Source: Ignavibacteriales bacterium (lineage in GTDB: Bacteria > Bacteroidota > Ignavibacteria > Ignavibacteriales > Melioribacteraceae). From it: a DNA stretch of 64,000 bases. The stretch lies in assembly GCA_016177735.1 (NCBI GenBank), contig JACOUS010000017.1:1-64000 (forward strand). Direction: 5' to 3'. The position numbers and the translations under genes are program-made. The notes beneath the pieces were generated by a model, which was not told where the DNA came from, ran no database searches, and was given only the letters and a program-made list of their open reading frames with translations. Numbering within the stretch: position 1 is the first letter of the stretch; each line of letters begins with the position of its first letter. Of the stretch, positions 8,657 to 17,680 are shown piece after piece.

Positions 8657-9034
8657 TTATTTCGAGATTGGTTTTTCCAAACGGTAAGTGTCTTCTTCAT
8701 ATTGTTTGCCGGCACGCGGCCCATCACAGCAAGCAATCAGCATAGAATTTTCGAGAGCTTTAAAAGCATGTTTCTCATTCGGTGGAGAAATAACAAGATC
8801 ACCTTTCTCAATTATTTTTGACTGCACATCTTCTCCGCCGTTCTGAATAAATAATTCAAACTTGCCGCTCAATACGTATGTGTATTGTGTAGTTTTTTTA
8901 TGATAATGATTTCCGCGCACGCTTCCTTTTTTGCACGTTATAACCGTAATACTGTTCACATCGATTCCATAAACAATATCAGTCACTTCACCGCGTTCAT
9001 CAACAAAATCAGGTACTTTATGAATGATCTGCAT
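8657..9034 (-). CDS. Cupin-fold sugar-modifying protein (WxcM/FdtA-like)
   Basis: A 125-residue single-domain cupin. The metal or substrate-binding strands read RGNHYHKKTTQYTYVLSG (cupin motif 1, residues about 41-58) and ISPPNEKHAFKAL (motif 2). It resembles sugar 3,4-ketoisomerases of the FdtA/WxcM type, which act on nucleotide-activated 4-keto-6-deoxy sugars. It lies between a DegT aminotransferase and a C-methyltransferase, the usual company of such enzymes. GAGG precedes the ATG. Isomerase versus epimerase function cannot be decided from the sequence. Confidence 0.8.
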   Translation of the reverse strand: MQIIHKVPDFVDERGEVTDIVYGIDVNSITVITCKKGSVRGNHYHKKTTQYTYVLSGKFELFIQNGGEDVQSKIIEKGDLVISPPNEKHAFKALENSMLIACCDGPRAGKQYEEDTYRLEKPISK

Positions 9035-9143
9035 AGCGCCCTCAATGCTGATTTATTTTTATGTGTTGTATTGACAAATTCGAAAATTGTCCAAAACAGT
9101 TTTTATTCATACTTTTTTAAGTCATTTAAGCGGACATTTATTG

Positions 9144-10367
9144 TCATTCGACAATTTTAGGAACAGGAATAGGAATAATAAATTTTCCGCCTCGTGCACG
9201 GTACTCGGAAAGATTCTTCATTATTTCATCGGCAAAATTCCATGCGAGCAGAAGTGCATAATCCGGCATACGGTTTAGTAGTTCTGAATCCGGCAGAACC
9301 GGTATATGTGTACCCGGTGCATACTTTCCGATTTTCAATTTCGATTTCTCCGTAAGAAATTCCAAGGTCTCCGTTCCGATCTTACAATAATTTAATAACG
9401 TCATTCCCTTTGCCGGCGCACTAACTCCGGCGATCCGTTTCCCTTCCCGTTTAAGAGATTGCAAAAGCCAAACAAGTTTATTTTTATGTTCTGCAACATC
9501 AGCCGCAAATTTTTTCAAGTAATCTATACTGTAAATGTCTTTTGATTTTTCTCTTTCAAGATATTCGCCGATTCTTTCACTCGCCGGGTAATCATTTTTT
9601 CTTGCGATATGATACCGCAGTGTTCCACCGTGAATAGTTTGTTCTTCGAGATCAATAATTTCCATTCCGAATTGTTCAAATAATTTCATCATCGGCTGAA
9701 CGGATAAATATGATAAATGCTCGTGGTAAATTGTGTCGTACTCGAGATTTTCCAGTAAGTGAACAAGATACGGCGCTTCAAAAACAAAGACACCTTTTTC
9801 ATCGAGCAGAATTTCCAAACCTTTTGCAAGCGCGTGAAGATTATCGATGTGAGCGACAACATTCGTCCCGGTAACAATTTTTGCGCGCCCTCTGCCTATC
9901 ACAATTTGGCTTGCAAGTTTGTCGCTGAAAAATTCATTTATCGTTTCGATGCCGTTGTTGTTTGCAATCTCGCACATGTTGTTTGCCGGCTCGATTCCCA
10001 AAACATTTACTCCGTTCTTTTTGAATCCGGCAAGCAGAACACCAACATTGCTGCCAATATCTACAGCAAGATCTTCGGAATCGAGATTGTATTTAAGTAC
10101 AATTTCTTTTGCGAGTTTGTAATAATGATTTCTGCCCGTTTCGGTAGTTGATGATTCATACGGATATTCATTTTGAAATAAAATTTCGGGAGGCACAACA
10201 TGTCCGAGTTGAATTAAGCCGCAATCGTTGCAAACGAGAACATTTAGCGGGTAATAAACTTCCGGTTCATGCAGACGATCAGGAGATAAAAAATCGTCTG
10301 CCGGAGGAGTAAACCCGAGATCCAAAAACTGCGACATATTATCATTCTTACAAACACGGCATTTCAT
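9144..10367 (-). CDS. SAM-dependent sugar C-methyltransferase (NovU/TylCIII-like)
   Basis: A 407-residue three-domain methyltransferase. The N-terminal zinc-binding domain has CRVC (residues 3-6) and CNDC; the SAM domain has DIGSNVGVLL and TNVVAHI; the catalytic loop reads IYHEHLSY; and the C-terminal domain has GVSAPAKGMTLL. This architecture matches C-3 methyltransferases that make branched deoxysugars on TDP/GDP-4-keto intermediates. I start it at 10,367 because GGAGA lies six bases upstream. An in-frame start farther upstream would translate an intergenic repeat (10,447-10,499) and is rejected. A paralogue is encoded at 29,271-30,491. Confidence 0.9.
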   Translation of the reverse strand: MKCRVCKNDNMSQFLDLGFTPPADDFLSPDRLHEPEVYYPLNVLVCNDCGLIQLGHVVPPEILFQNEYPYESSTTETGRNHYYKLAKEIVLKYNLDSEDLAVDIGSNVGVLLAGFKKNGVNVLGIEPANNMCEIANNNGIETINEFFSDKLASQIVIGRGRAKIVTGTNVVAHIDNLHALAKGLEILLDEKGVFVFEAPYLVHLLENLEYDTIYHEHLSYLSVQPMMKLFEQFGMEIIDLEEQTIHGGTLRYHIARKNDYPASERIGEYLEREKSKDIYSIDYLKKFAADVAEHKNKLVWLLQSLKREGKRIAGVSAPAKGMTLLNYCKIGTETLEFLTEKSKLKIGKYAPGTHIPVLPDSELLNRMPDYALLLAWNFADEIMKNLSEYRARGGKFIIPIPVPKIVE

Positions 10368-10446
10368 TTTATTCTCCATCTTTGTCACATAGAAATTATA
10401 TAGGTTATTGAGATGATAATTGTATGAGAAGTAATCTGAAATATTT

Positions 10447-10499
10447 TTCTCGCAGAGGCGCAAAGTTCGCAAAGAATCATATTTTGCTAAGACGCGAAA
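10447..10499. repeat. CGCAAAG-type intergenic repeat
   Basis: The segment CTCGCAGAGGCGCAAAG, then TTCGCAAAG, then a diverged AAGACGCGAAA half is built of the tandem heptamer-like unit (A)CGCAAAG that is common as a short intergenic repeat in many bacteria. It lies exactly between the stop of the polymerase gene and the C-methyltransferase gene. Confidence 0.5.
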
Positions 10500-11855
10500 T
10501 TACTTTTGAAATTGTATCTGCAAATTTTGCTGCTGCTGGAATTCTCCGTTAACCCATCTTCGTAATGGTTTTAGGAGCCCTGCGGTTAAAAAGAAAACAA
10601 TCATGAATGTACGATCTGATGTAACCGGCTGGAACATTAACGGTTGGTAGAAATAAAGTAGAGCCATAGCAACAGCAAGAACATTTATTTTGTCTTTTGT
10701 GCTAATTGTTGATGCTTGGAGAAGTTTAATCAGGTCAGAAATTATAAAAACATTCACTATAATAAATAGAAATAAACCAAAAATGCCGGAACGCCCCCAA
10801 ATATCGAGAAACATGTTATGTGCTTGTTTATTCGTTACATACGCAAATGCAGCCCCTTTAGATTCACCTACCCCCCATAAAAAAATCTCAGAACTGGAAA
10901 AAATTCTATAAATATATTCACTGTAACTTTGCGTTCTTGCATTGAATCCCCCAGTTCTCTCTGCACCACTCCATCCCTCAGAAAATAAAATTGAAATTTC
11001 AGTAGCTCTTTCTATATGTGTTTTAGAATAATTATCTTTTTCAGCCAACTTTTCACCAAATGGCGCCCACAAATATATAGTGGCTAATAAAACACCTATT
11101 AATAAACTAAAAAAAACTTTTTTCCCAAACATGCTATTATCCCTTTTTAGGAGAAGAATAAAGATTGGTGCTACCAGGACATAAAGAAAAGTTCCGCGAC
11201 TCCCACCCCCCCCAGCTATTTGAAGCAGTAACCATATTGAACTAATTATTTTATAGATTGTTTTCGTTTTCGCAAAAAGGATAGCAAATGCGATGCCTAT
11301 CGAAAAAGCTCTCCATACGGTTATAGTACGTTCTTGATAATCTAGGTCGGGGCTCTGAAATTTATTGGCATTTATATATCTGCTTAAATCAACGTAACCG
11401 GCAAGTTCTTTTTCTCCCCATCTCAGAAGACCCATTTGACTTAACAATGAAATTAGGCACCCAATCATAAGTAACCTAAAAACAATTTTATTATCGATTC
11501 GAGATTCACGAACAACAAAATAAATGATCGGCGTTAGAAAGGTAAAAGACATCCCAAGCAATACTCGCAAACTGTCAGTACGATAAGAAATCGAATAATC
11601 TATAAGAAGTCGAACGACAATAAAACAGATTGTTAAAAGTATTAACCATTGCACTTTTTTCTCGATGTGTCTTTGCCAGCTAAGTTTTATAAAGTAAAGC
11701 ACGCTCCAAACAAATACGAGGTCCACCAGCCGGAACCTGTAAAAGCCAATTGAAAAGTCAAAAACAAATCCCAAACCAACAGCCGTACAAATAAACCACA
11801 ACTCGTTTGGGAAACGACTATAATATTTTTTACTTGCACTAATAACTTCGTCCAA
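10500..11855 (-). CDS. O-antigen polymerase/ligase-like membrane protein (Wzy/WaaL superfamily)
   Basis: A 451-residue membrane protein with about eleven hydrophobic helices and one large periplasmic loop (residues about 265-345). The segment GGGSRGTFLYVLVAP is the hallmark arginine motif of the O-antigen ligase/polymerase family (Wzy_C), and the large loop ends in KQAHNMFLDIWGRSGIFG with the conserved H-N pair. It either polymerises repeat units or ligates the finished glycan. The start is TTG, supported by GGAG five bases upstream. The sequence looks more AT-rich than its downstream neighbour, as is common for Wzy genes acquired by transfer. Confidence 0.85.
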   Translation of the reverse strand: MDEVISASKKYYSRFPNELWFICTAVGLGFVFDFSIGFYRFRLVDLVFVWSVLYFIKLSWQRHIEKKVQWLILLTICFIVVRLLIDYSISYRTDSLRVLLGMSFTFLTPIIYFVVRESRIDNKIVFRLLMIGCLISLLSQMGLLRWGEKELAGYVDLSRYINANKFQSPDLDYQERTITVWRAFSIGIAFAILFAKTKTIYKIISSIWLLLQIAGGGGSRGTFLYVLVAPIFILLLKRDNSMFGKKVFFSLLIGVLLATIYLWAPFGEKLAEKDNYSKTHIERATEISILFSEGWSGAERTGGFNARTQSYSEYIYRIFSSSEIFLWGVGESKGAAFAYVTNKQAHNMFLDIWGRSGIFGLFLFIIVNVFIISDLIKLLQASTISTKDKINVLAVAMALLYFYQPLMFQPVTSDRTFMIVFFLTAGLLKPLRRWVNGEFQQQQNLQIQFQK

Positions 11856-11921
11856 AATTTCTCCGATGGAAAAAATACTTCGATAGATTTATTTTTCTTA
11901 AGCTTTCCAAACTAAATTCCT

Positions 11922-12626
11922 TTAACTACACACACTTAATCTCTCAATACCAACTACATATTTCGAACTGCGGACAAGACGGAAAGGCAATGAATTTGTG
12001 ACATGTTCTGCAGTTGTTTCAAACAAGTGATCATATTTTAATTCGAGAACTATATTTTGGTAATCGGTATGATTATCTAAAAAATTGTTGTTCAGAATAT
12101 TTATTCTGTGAAAAGACAAATCATTGTCTAAAGTAATGCGGAATTTTCTATCCGAGGATTGGAAATATTTTCTTTTATACCGATTGAGCAAAACCGGGAA
12201 CAAATAATTAAACCGATATTTAATCTCAGCCGGCATTTCCGATTCGAATAAAATATCTCTGATTTTCTTTGCGCTGAAATTTTTATCGAGTACAAATGGT
12301 TTCACGGAAAAAGACAATTTTCTGCCGGTGATGCCTTCTTTAATTTTTAATTCAAGTACAGGTTTCTTTATCTCTCCGAATAATTCATCGTACCAGCGGA
12401 TACGGATTTTTACTCTGTAAGAAGAACCGTGAATTGAATCGTAATAATTCTGTAGATCGACCGAATCAAAATAAATATTGTTAACAAAACGGGTGTGAAA
12501 TATTTCATAAAACATAGACGGATGTTTCTTTACAAAATCATCAACCTCGTGAACCGATAATTCCGGAATACTGAATTTCCGCTCGAAACGGTAATTATTT
12601 ACTGCTCTTTCCGTATTGTACACCAT
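11922..12626 (-). CDS. VTC-domain protein (polyphosphate-polymerase-like)
   Basis: A 234-residue protein made almost wholly of a VTC/CYTH-like tunnel domain. Basic and acidic strand motifs in order: RFERKFSI (12-19), NIYFDS, YRVKIRIRWY, VLELKIKEG, RYKRKYF, ITLDNDL and VLELKYD near the C-terminus. These are the residues that line the triphosphate tunnel in Vtc4. It overlaps the upstream CotH gene by 32 bases, and a DUF4956 membrane protein precedes that. CotH, VTC and DUF4956 proteins recur together in bacteria. True polyphosphate synthesis is not established for these short bacterial forms. Confidence 0.85.
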   Translation of the reverse strand: MVYNTERAVNNYRFERKFSIPELSVHEVDDFVKKHPSMFYEIFHTRFVNNIYFDSVDLQNYYDSIHGSSYRVKIRIRWYDELFGEIKKPVLELKIKEGITGRKLSFSVKPFVLDKNFSAKKIRDILFESEMPAEIKYRFNYLFPVLLNRYKRKYFQSSDRKFRITLDNDLSFHRINILNNNFLDNHTDYQNIVLELKYDHLFETTAEHVTNSLPFRLVRSSKYVVGIERLSVCS

Positions 12627-15294
12627 ATAACATATCTTTTATTTTGTTTTCATTAGGTTCAATAATTTTCCCTTCGATAATAACTGTAGATTTTTTTTCT
12701 ATTAGATACGGTGCTCCAACATTTGCCATTGCAACATTGTCGGCTTCAATCGAACTTGGTCCATATTCCGGTTTCTTCTGATAGGCTGTAAAACCAACTT
12801 TGCAAGAATTAATTTCAACACCATTTATCTTCATCTTAGACAAATCTTTGGAAGCAAATGCAAGTTCGCCTCCATCAACTTTAATGTTCTTCCCGCTCAC
12901 AAAACTTTTTTCGCCGGCACTTACACCCTTGTCCCCAGGCTTAACGATATAAATGTTTTCCAAGTTAATAACTGTGCCCGATATATCGATGGCATCGTTG
13001 CCGGGTTCGTAAAAAGATGTATTTATTATTCTGCCTTTTGAAAAATCAGAATCTATTGCGTCTGCTTGGGTATTGCTAAAAACAGTATTCTCAATATTAA
13101 AGGCAGACCGCACAAGATTGAGAGCATCCTCCGAACGCGATTCAACAAATCTGCAATTGGAAAAGGTAACCGGAGAATTATAAAACGTAACGGCTCCGGT
13201 CAATTCCCATCCGTTATGGGTTGGATTCGATAAATTTTTAAAAAGGACATATTTGAATAAAGATTCCTCACCGGCGTTCATAATCACAATTCCTTGTCCT
13301 TTGGCATCTGAGGAATAAATTTCTATCGGACTTTCTTTTTCTCCAACGAACTGAAATGGTGAGTATGAAAGTATTACTGCAGAATTAGACAGATTTAATT
13401 TTGTCCCTCTTCCGCAAACAATTTTATATCCCTCCGGGAAAATTAAATTATGATCGACAATCCATGAACCGGGTTTTATGTTTATTAATTTCTCTGCTTC
13501 TCTTATATCAAGAAATTTGAATTTACCAAAGTTAGGCTTCGATCTAACTAAATCATCAGTGACTGTTTTTTTTTCTATTCGTAACCACGGATAAATTTCG
13601 ACAGTCTTTACCTCTTTTGCCCCTAAAATCTTGTAGCTTATTTTCATTATTGTGTTATTATTTATTGTGTTTCTGTCAGCAAAATTGAATTCAATGATTT
13701 TGTAATCGGGCACTTCCGAGGGAACTGCTGATAATTTTTTGGGAAAGATTATATTCTTTTCATTAGGAAACAAATTAACAAGCTCTCCTTTTGAAGAGTA
13801 TGATAGATTCAAGATTTCAATAGGGAAAACCTCAAAATTGCCTACCTCAACACTAATTTTGTTCGATGACAACTTATAAATGTATGCGTGAACCCTTTCT
13901 GGAAACTGATGAAACAACTCCTTAATAAAGTACTGTATTTTATAAAAACCATCTTTGGTAAATTTAAATAGGTCAGGTCCGGAAGAATTTATACGTGCCA
14001 CTCCTAAAGGTGCATCCATGTGGAGTAAAATTAAATTTCTTTCTAATTCTTCACCAACGTCCTTAAAGAAATTATTCAGATATTTTTCGTTAGTTATGCG
14101 CTCCAAAGTCTGTATATACTTTTCAAAGAATACCCGATCAAAATTAGAAGGGTCGTTAAATAATAATTTGAACCACTCTCGATAATTAGAAAAATATGAA
14201 TTTTCATCTAGCGCAAAAGTCGAGGTCAACAGATTCTCTTTTATTTCAGTGTCTGATAAATTCCCATGTTGCCCGTCAAACCCAATAGGTTCCAATCTTG
14301 ATGTTATTGGATTATAATAGAAGCGCATACTTTTCCATAATGCGGCATGTTGTGTGCCCAGCAAATCTGTAATAGCGAAAAACTTTGCAAGTTTTTCCAC
14401 ATCAAATACCTGGCTAGTTTTTAATTTGCCCAATCTGAATGCTTCTAATAAGTTTACAGCTTTATCAACCAATATAATTCCATCCGGCTGCGACCATTGC
14501 GAACTGTTAAAAGGTACTATCGGGGCTTCAGATAAGTTTTCACTATTACCATAAGTTTCATCGAATCTAATAATCGGGCCGTCACGCCTCATATTACTTT
14601 CAATAAGATATTTATCAAAATGCTCTTCCAATGCATATACTCCTAAATCTTTACCGTTAAAAATAACCTTAACAAATTTGTATCTCAGAGAAAGTATTCC
14701 TTCTTTCTCAAGCATTTTATGGAATATCCATTCATATATATAATTTCTCGTAACCGGTTTTTGTACTGAAAATTCTTTCATATTAAACAGAGTCTTATCT
14801 TCTTTCACTTTAATTCTGAAAGACCACTTATCTTTATCTGCATAATGAATTGGTCGGTCGCCTTTCAAGCGCAATTTTACCTGATATATATTTTGATTAT
14901 AGTTTATTTCAGCCGGCACAAATTCGAAAAACATAAGTTTTCTTTGTCCATTCAGAGCACTTTCACTTTGATATTCCAATTTCTGCACATCCTTAAATTT
15001 TACGTTAATATCCAAAACATCAATATTCTCTGTGAGACTTTTCATTTTATATTTCAATTGGGTCAATAAATTTTGAGGGTATTCAAGTAGGCTTGTATGA
15101 AACTTTTCCATTTTCATTTGTAAAAGATCGGAGCCCATTTCTTTCGAGTACGAATAAACACCGAGATAAAGTCCGATCATAAAGAGAATAAACAGAAAGG
15201 CAAAGATTATAAGTTTATAGAAGAGTCTTATCTTAACAATGTGTGTAAAAAATAATTTGAAATAACTTTCTCTACTTACACTTTTAATTAACAT
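12595..15294 (-). CDS. CotH kinase family protein with C-terminal beta-helix
   Basis: An 899-residue membrane-anchored protein. A single transmembrane segment is at about residues 26-46. The CotH kinase-like domain (about 120-480) shows WSFRIKVK, the lysine-bearing strand KFVKVIFNGKDLGVYALEEH, and the active-site acidic region IGFDGQHGNL. Residues about 640-850 form a run of parallel beta-helix rungs (for example NCRFVESRSEDALNLV, then NTQADAIDSDF, then YEPGNDAIDISG), suggesting an exported sugar-binding module. I start at the ATG at 15,294, with AGGA six bases upstream; the GTG one codon earlier is less likely. CotH of Bacillus phosphorylates spore-coat proteins; the target here is unknown. 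Confidence 0.88.
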   Translation of the reverse strand: MLIKSVSRESYFKLFFTHIVKIRLFYKLIIFAFLFILFMIGLYLGVYSYSKEMGSDLLQMKMEKFHTSLLEYPQNLLTQLKYKMKSLTENIDVLDINVKFKDVQKLEYQSESALNGQRKLMFFEFVPAEINYNQNIYQVKLRLKGDRPIHYADKDKWSFRIKVKEDKTLFNMKEFSVQKPVTRNYIYEWIFHKMLEKEGILSLRYKFVKVIFNGKDLGVYALEEHFDKYLIESNMRRDGPIIRFDETYGNSENLSEAPIVPFNSSQWSQPDGIILVDKAVNLLEAFRLGKLKTSQVFDVEKLAKFFAITDLLGTQHAALWKSMRFYYNPITSRLEPIGFDGQHGNLSDTEIKENLLTSTFALDENSYFSNYREWFKLLFNDPSNFDRVFFEKYIQTLERITNEKYLNNFFKDVGEELERNLILLHMDAPLGVARINSSGPDLFKFTKDGFYKIQYFIKELFHQFPERVHAYIYKLSSNKISVEVGNFEVFPIEILNLSYSSKGELVNLFPNEKNIIFPKKLSAVPSEVPDYKIIEFNFADRNTINNNTIMKISYKILGAKEVKTVEIYPWLRIEKKTVTDDLVRSKPNFGKFKFLDIREAEKLINIKPGSWIVDHNLIFPEGYKIVCGRGTKLNLSNSAVILSYSPFQFVGEKESPIEIYSSDAKGQGIVIMNAGEESLFKYVLFKNLSNPTHNGWELTGAVTFYNSPVTFSNCRFVESRSEDALNLVRSAFNIENTVFSNTQADAIDSDFSKGRIINTSFYEPGNDAIDISGTVINLENIYIVKPGDKGVSAGEKSFVSGKNIKVDGGELAFASKDLSKMKINGVEINSCKVGFTAYQKKPEYGPSSIEADNVAMANVGAPYLIEKKSTVIIEGKIIEPNENKIKDMLYGVQYGKSSK

Positions 15295-15318
15295 CACTTT
15301 TCCTTTTTGGCAAAAAAC

Positions 15319-16011
15319 TTAGAGTGACGAAACTCCTCTATTATCTAAAAATAGGATCTTCATTTTGCCGTCTAATTTTTGCAAAGCTTGTTTTGTTTCA
15401 TTAAACTGCTGGAAATCATCAAATTCTACTAAAAAAGATGCTTCAAGAAATTCGGCGGTCTCATCAACCCTTTTTAGATTAATTGTTGAGCAGTGTGTTT
15501 TTAATGTATCAACAATTTCTTCCACATTAATAACTTTTGGATTATCTACACTAATTGTTAGATGCAGATTCTGTTCATCGCCGGCTTTTCTCGAAATCTT
15601 TTTAATAATAATTATCATTAATGTTATTACGATAAAAGCAGCTATAGTAATTACTCCTTGATCAGCACCAAAACCGAGTCCGATACTAATTGCGAGAAAT
15701 AAATATGATAATTCTTCAGGTTCCTTAATTGCTGCTCTGAATCTTATTATGGAAAGTGCGCCTACGAGCCCTAACGATAAAGCTAAAGATGATTTAACAA
15801 CTGTAATAATAAGCATTGTTGTCATTGCTATACTTAAAAAATTTCTACCAAATAATTTTCTATTTGATAGTGAATTCCCATATTTAAAATAAACTTGAGC
15901 TAAAATTAGCGAGAGTATAGCAGTCAATAACAAGTTGAAAATAAATGCAACTATCGGTATTTGGGACCTATTAGTTGCTAAAAAATCTTGAAATGTCTGT
16001 AACGAGTCCAT
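15319..16011 (-). CDS. DUF4956 membrane protein
   Basis: A membrane protein of 230 residues with four N-terminal helices and a soluble ACT-like C-terminal domain. The central SLGLVGALSIIRFRAAIKEP followed by LGFGADQG is the DUF4956 signature. The family has no assigned reaction but is repeatedly encoded next to CotH and VTC-domain genes, as here, 24 bases upstream of CotH. I favour the ATG at 16,011 because GGAA lies seven bases upstream; a TTG at 16,038 would add nine residues and has no ribosome binding site. Confidence 0.85.
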   Translation of the reverse strand: MDSLQTFQDFLATNRSQIPIVAFIFNLLLTAILSLILAQVYFKYGNSLSNRKLFGRNFLSIAMTTMLIITVVKSSLALSLGLVGALSIIRFRAAIKEPEELSYLFLAISIGLGFGADQGVITIAAFIVITLMIIIIKKISRKAGDEQNLHLTISVDNPKVINVEEIVDTLKTHCSTINLKRVDETAEFLEASFLVEFDDFQQFNETKQALQKLDGKMKILFLDNRGVSSL

Positions 16012-16168
16012 TATTGAATTCCAATTTTCTGATTGCAATTAGTTAGTTAAAATAAATTGCCCAAGACTTTATAAGGTTGTGCTAATTTTCGGCTGAAATT
16101 AAATTGGAAAAATTTTGAATCGTAGTGTACCTATTTATTCAATGAAACATCACTTAGATAAATCGAGT

Positions 16169-16597
16169 TTATCTAATTCTTTTGAGTAACATCGAAGTAT
16201 CGGCACCAAATACAATTGGTCGTGCCCGCCATCGGGTCGAAAACATTTCTAATTTTATCAAATCTCTATCGAAAAACTCGACAATTGTATAGAGAGAATA
16301 GTTAGTTTCTACGATACTTTTAATAGCTACTGGAATCGGCTTTTTTGAAAAATCTACTACATAAGTTCCGGTAAGGATAGTATTACTACTCGATCTTAAA
16401 TCAGTAAAATTTAGTTCACAAGAACCGTCTTTGTTAAACATAAATTTTACTTCCACATTGGCACGTTTGCCGATCCATGTTCCGTACAAATCCCATCTTT
16501 TATTCTCATGTTTATTATTAAATACTATCCATAATGTCAGGACAAACATCAAATAAAATATCCCAAACTTGTACGCCTTTAAAAAATTCTTTGTCAT
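16169..16597 (-). CDS. Membrane-anchored protein of unknown function
   Basis: I do not recognise this 142-residue protein. It has one hydrophobic helix at residues 12-27 and then a beta-rich soluble domain beginning WDLYGTWIGKRANVEVKF, with evenly spaced beta strands (a lipocalin-like or TIGR03067-like pattern, GTW then GTYVVDF). It is predicted to be anchored in the inner membrane with the domain outside. It starts 16 bases after the upstream GNAT/FemAB-like gene and lacks a ribosome binding site of its own, so it is probably co-translated. A small hairpin, AGATAAA/TTTATCT (16,156-16,174), overlaps its stop codon but lacks a T-run. Confidence 0.6.
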   Translation of the reverse strand: MTKNFLKAYKFGIFYLMFVLTLWIVFNNKHENKRWDLYGTWIGKRANVEVKFMFNKDGSCELNFTDLRSSSNTILTGTYVVDFSKKPIPVAIKSIVETNYSLYTIVEFFDRDLIKLEMFSTRWRARPIVFGADTSMLLKRIR

Positions 16598-16613
16598 TTG
16601 ACTATGAGTGTAC

Positions 16614-17579
16614 TTAAATATATTTCCTTACCATCCGGTAAACCTTTACCAGTTTCGAACTTGTTCTTGTTATTTCAAAAAAAGGTACTTGGCGCGCACC
16701 GAATGCAAGTATAAATCTTTCTATCGGTTCGTTCCACGAACCGCAGAAATCAAAATTTTTGTTCATGCTAATTGCGTATTCAATTGCTTTCCAGACAAGT
16801 AAAGAATTTGCGCCGCTGTTACGTAACTGCGGATCGCTTCCCCTAAGTATTGAGTAAACAGTAGTATTATCCCAAACAAGATAAACGCCGGCATGTGCTC
16901 TTCCTTTTTCATCGTCGGCAAGTAAAATTTTTCTTGCTTCACGTTTGCTGCATTCACTATCAATTCTGACCAGCATTTCTACGGCAAAAGGCATTTGTAT
17001 TCCCTGATGCTGAAAAGTTTTTTGCTCTAATTCGAAAAAGCGTGTTACATCTTCTTCTTCAACTATTCTTAAAATGTTTTGCGCTTTGCGAATATCTGTT
17101 CGGATATTTGCACGTGTTCCGTTCCATATTTCATCAATATTTTTTGATGCATCAATAATGTATGTATAACGCGTTGTCTGCATAAAATTATTCCAGTAGA
17201 ACGGGAGCCAATTAGTAACATTGGGATGAAGCCACAGATTGAACACGGCAAAGTCAGGCAGTTTGTTTATCAACTCCGCCATGATTTGTTTTTCTTCGCT
17301 CATATTGCGTGAATATTTCGCAGTACCGTTTTTAATCCACGGTCCTTGATATGAAAAAACTAACGGCAAATCTTGCAAGCGGTATTTACCCAATCGTGTT
17401 TTATAAGTGAACGGCAGAACACCTGCAATATCATCTCCTCTTTTAGCAACTGAATATCCCCACTGCCCCGGTGATACAGCTTCAAGCCACCACGGCTGAA
17501 AGAAAATGCATACGTCCTCCAAAAACTTTATTAACTCCGGCGAAAGATTGTTATTCAACAATTGCTTCCCGTTTTTCAT
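16614..17579 (-). CDS. GNAT-fold acyltransferase (FemAB/BioF2-like)
   Basis: A 321-residue protein with the double-GNAT layout of the FemAB superfamily: N-terminal FFQPWWLEAVSPGQWG (14 onward), the IRKAQNILRIVEEEDVTRFF helix bridge, and the second GNAT core containing AHAGVYLVWDNTTVYSILRGSDP followed by GANSLLVWKAIEYA. Proteins of this group transfer acyl or aminoacyl groups; in polysaccharide loci they are often annotated as GNAT acetyltransferases that acylate amino sugars. The neighbouring DegT aminotransferases would provide amino groups. Donor and acceptor are unknown. Confidence 0.8.
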   Translation of the reverse strand: MKNGKQLLNNNLSPELIKFLEDVCIFFQPWWLEAVSPGQWGYSVAKRGDDIAGVLPFTYKTRLGKYRLQDLPLVFSYQGPWIKNGTAKYSRNMSEEKQIMAELINKLPDFAVFNLWLHPNVTNWLPFYWNNFMQTTRYTYIIDASKNIDEIWNGTRANIRTDIRKAQNILRIVEEEDVTRFFELEQKTFQHQGIQMPFAVEMLVRIDSECSKREARKILLADDEKGRAHAGVYLVWDNTTVYSILRGSDPQLRNSGANSLLVWKAIEYAISMNKNFDFCGSWNEPIERFILAFGARQVPFFEITRTSSKLVKVYRMVRKYI

Positions 17580-17600
17580 CCGATTATCAATTATGATTTA

Positions 17601-17680
17601 GCTGGTTGTGTTAATGAAACCCGATTCACTTTTATAACTGTTTCAACAGTTTATATTTTTTTGTTTTCTAATTCATACAA
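17601..17680. repeat. Second, decayed copy of the palindrome array
   Basis: Contains GATTCACTTTT, AACTGTT-TC-AACAGTT (17,636-17,651), a T-rich stretch and TAATTCATACAACG in the same order as 8,588-8,645. The neighbouring TTGTGTTAAT matches the end of the 30-bp palindrome at 8,550-8,579, but the other arm is degenerate. The repeat supplies the stop codon of the GT9 gene ending at 17,673. Confidence 0.65.

Noticed and set aside
16156-16174. A terminator at the end of the 142-residue protein gene
   Set aside because: Only seven A-T rich pairs and no T-run follow on the minus strand.
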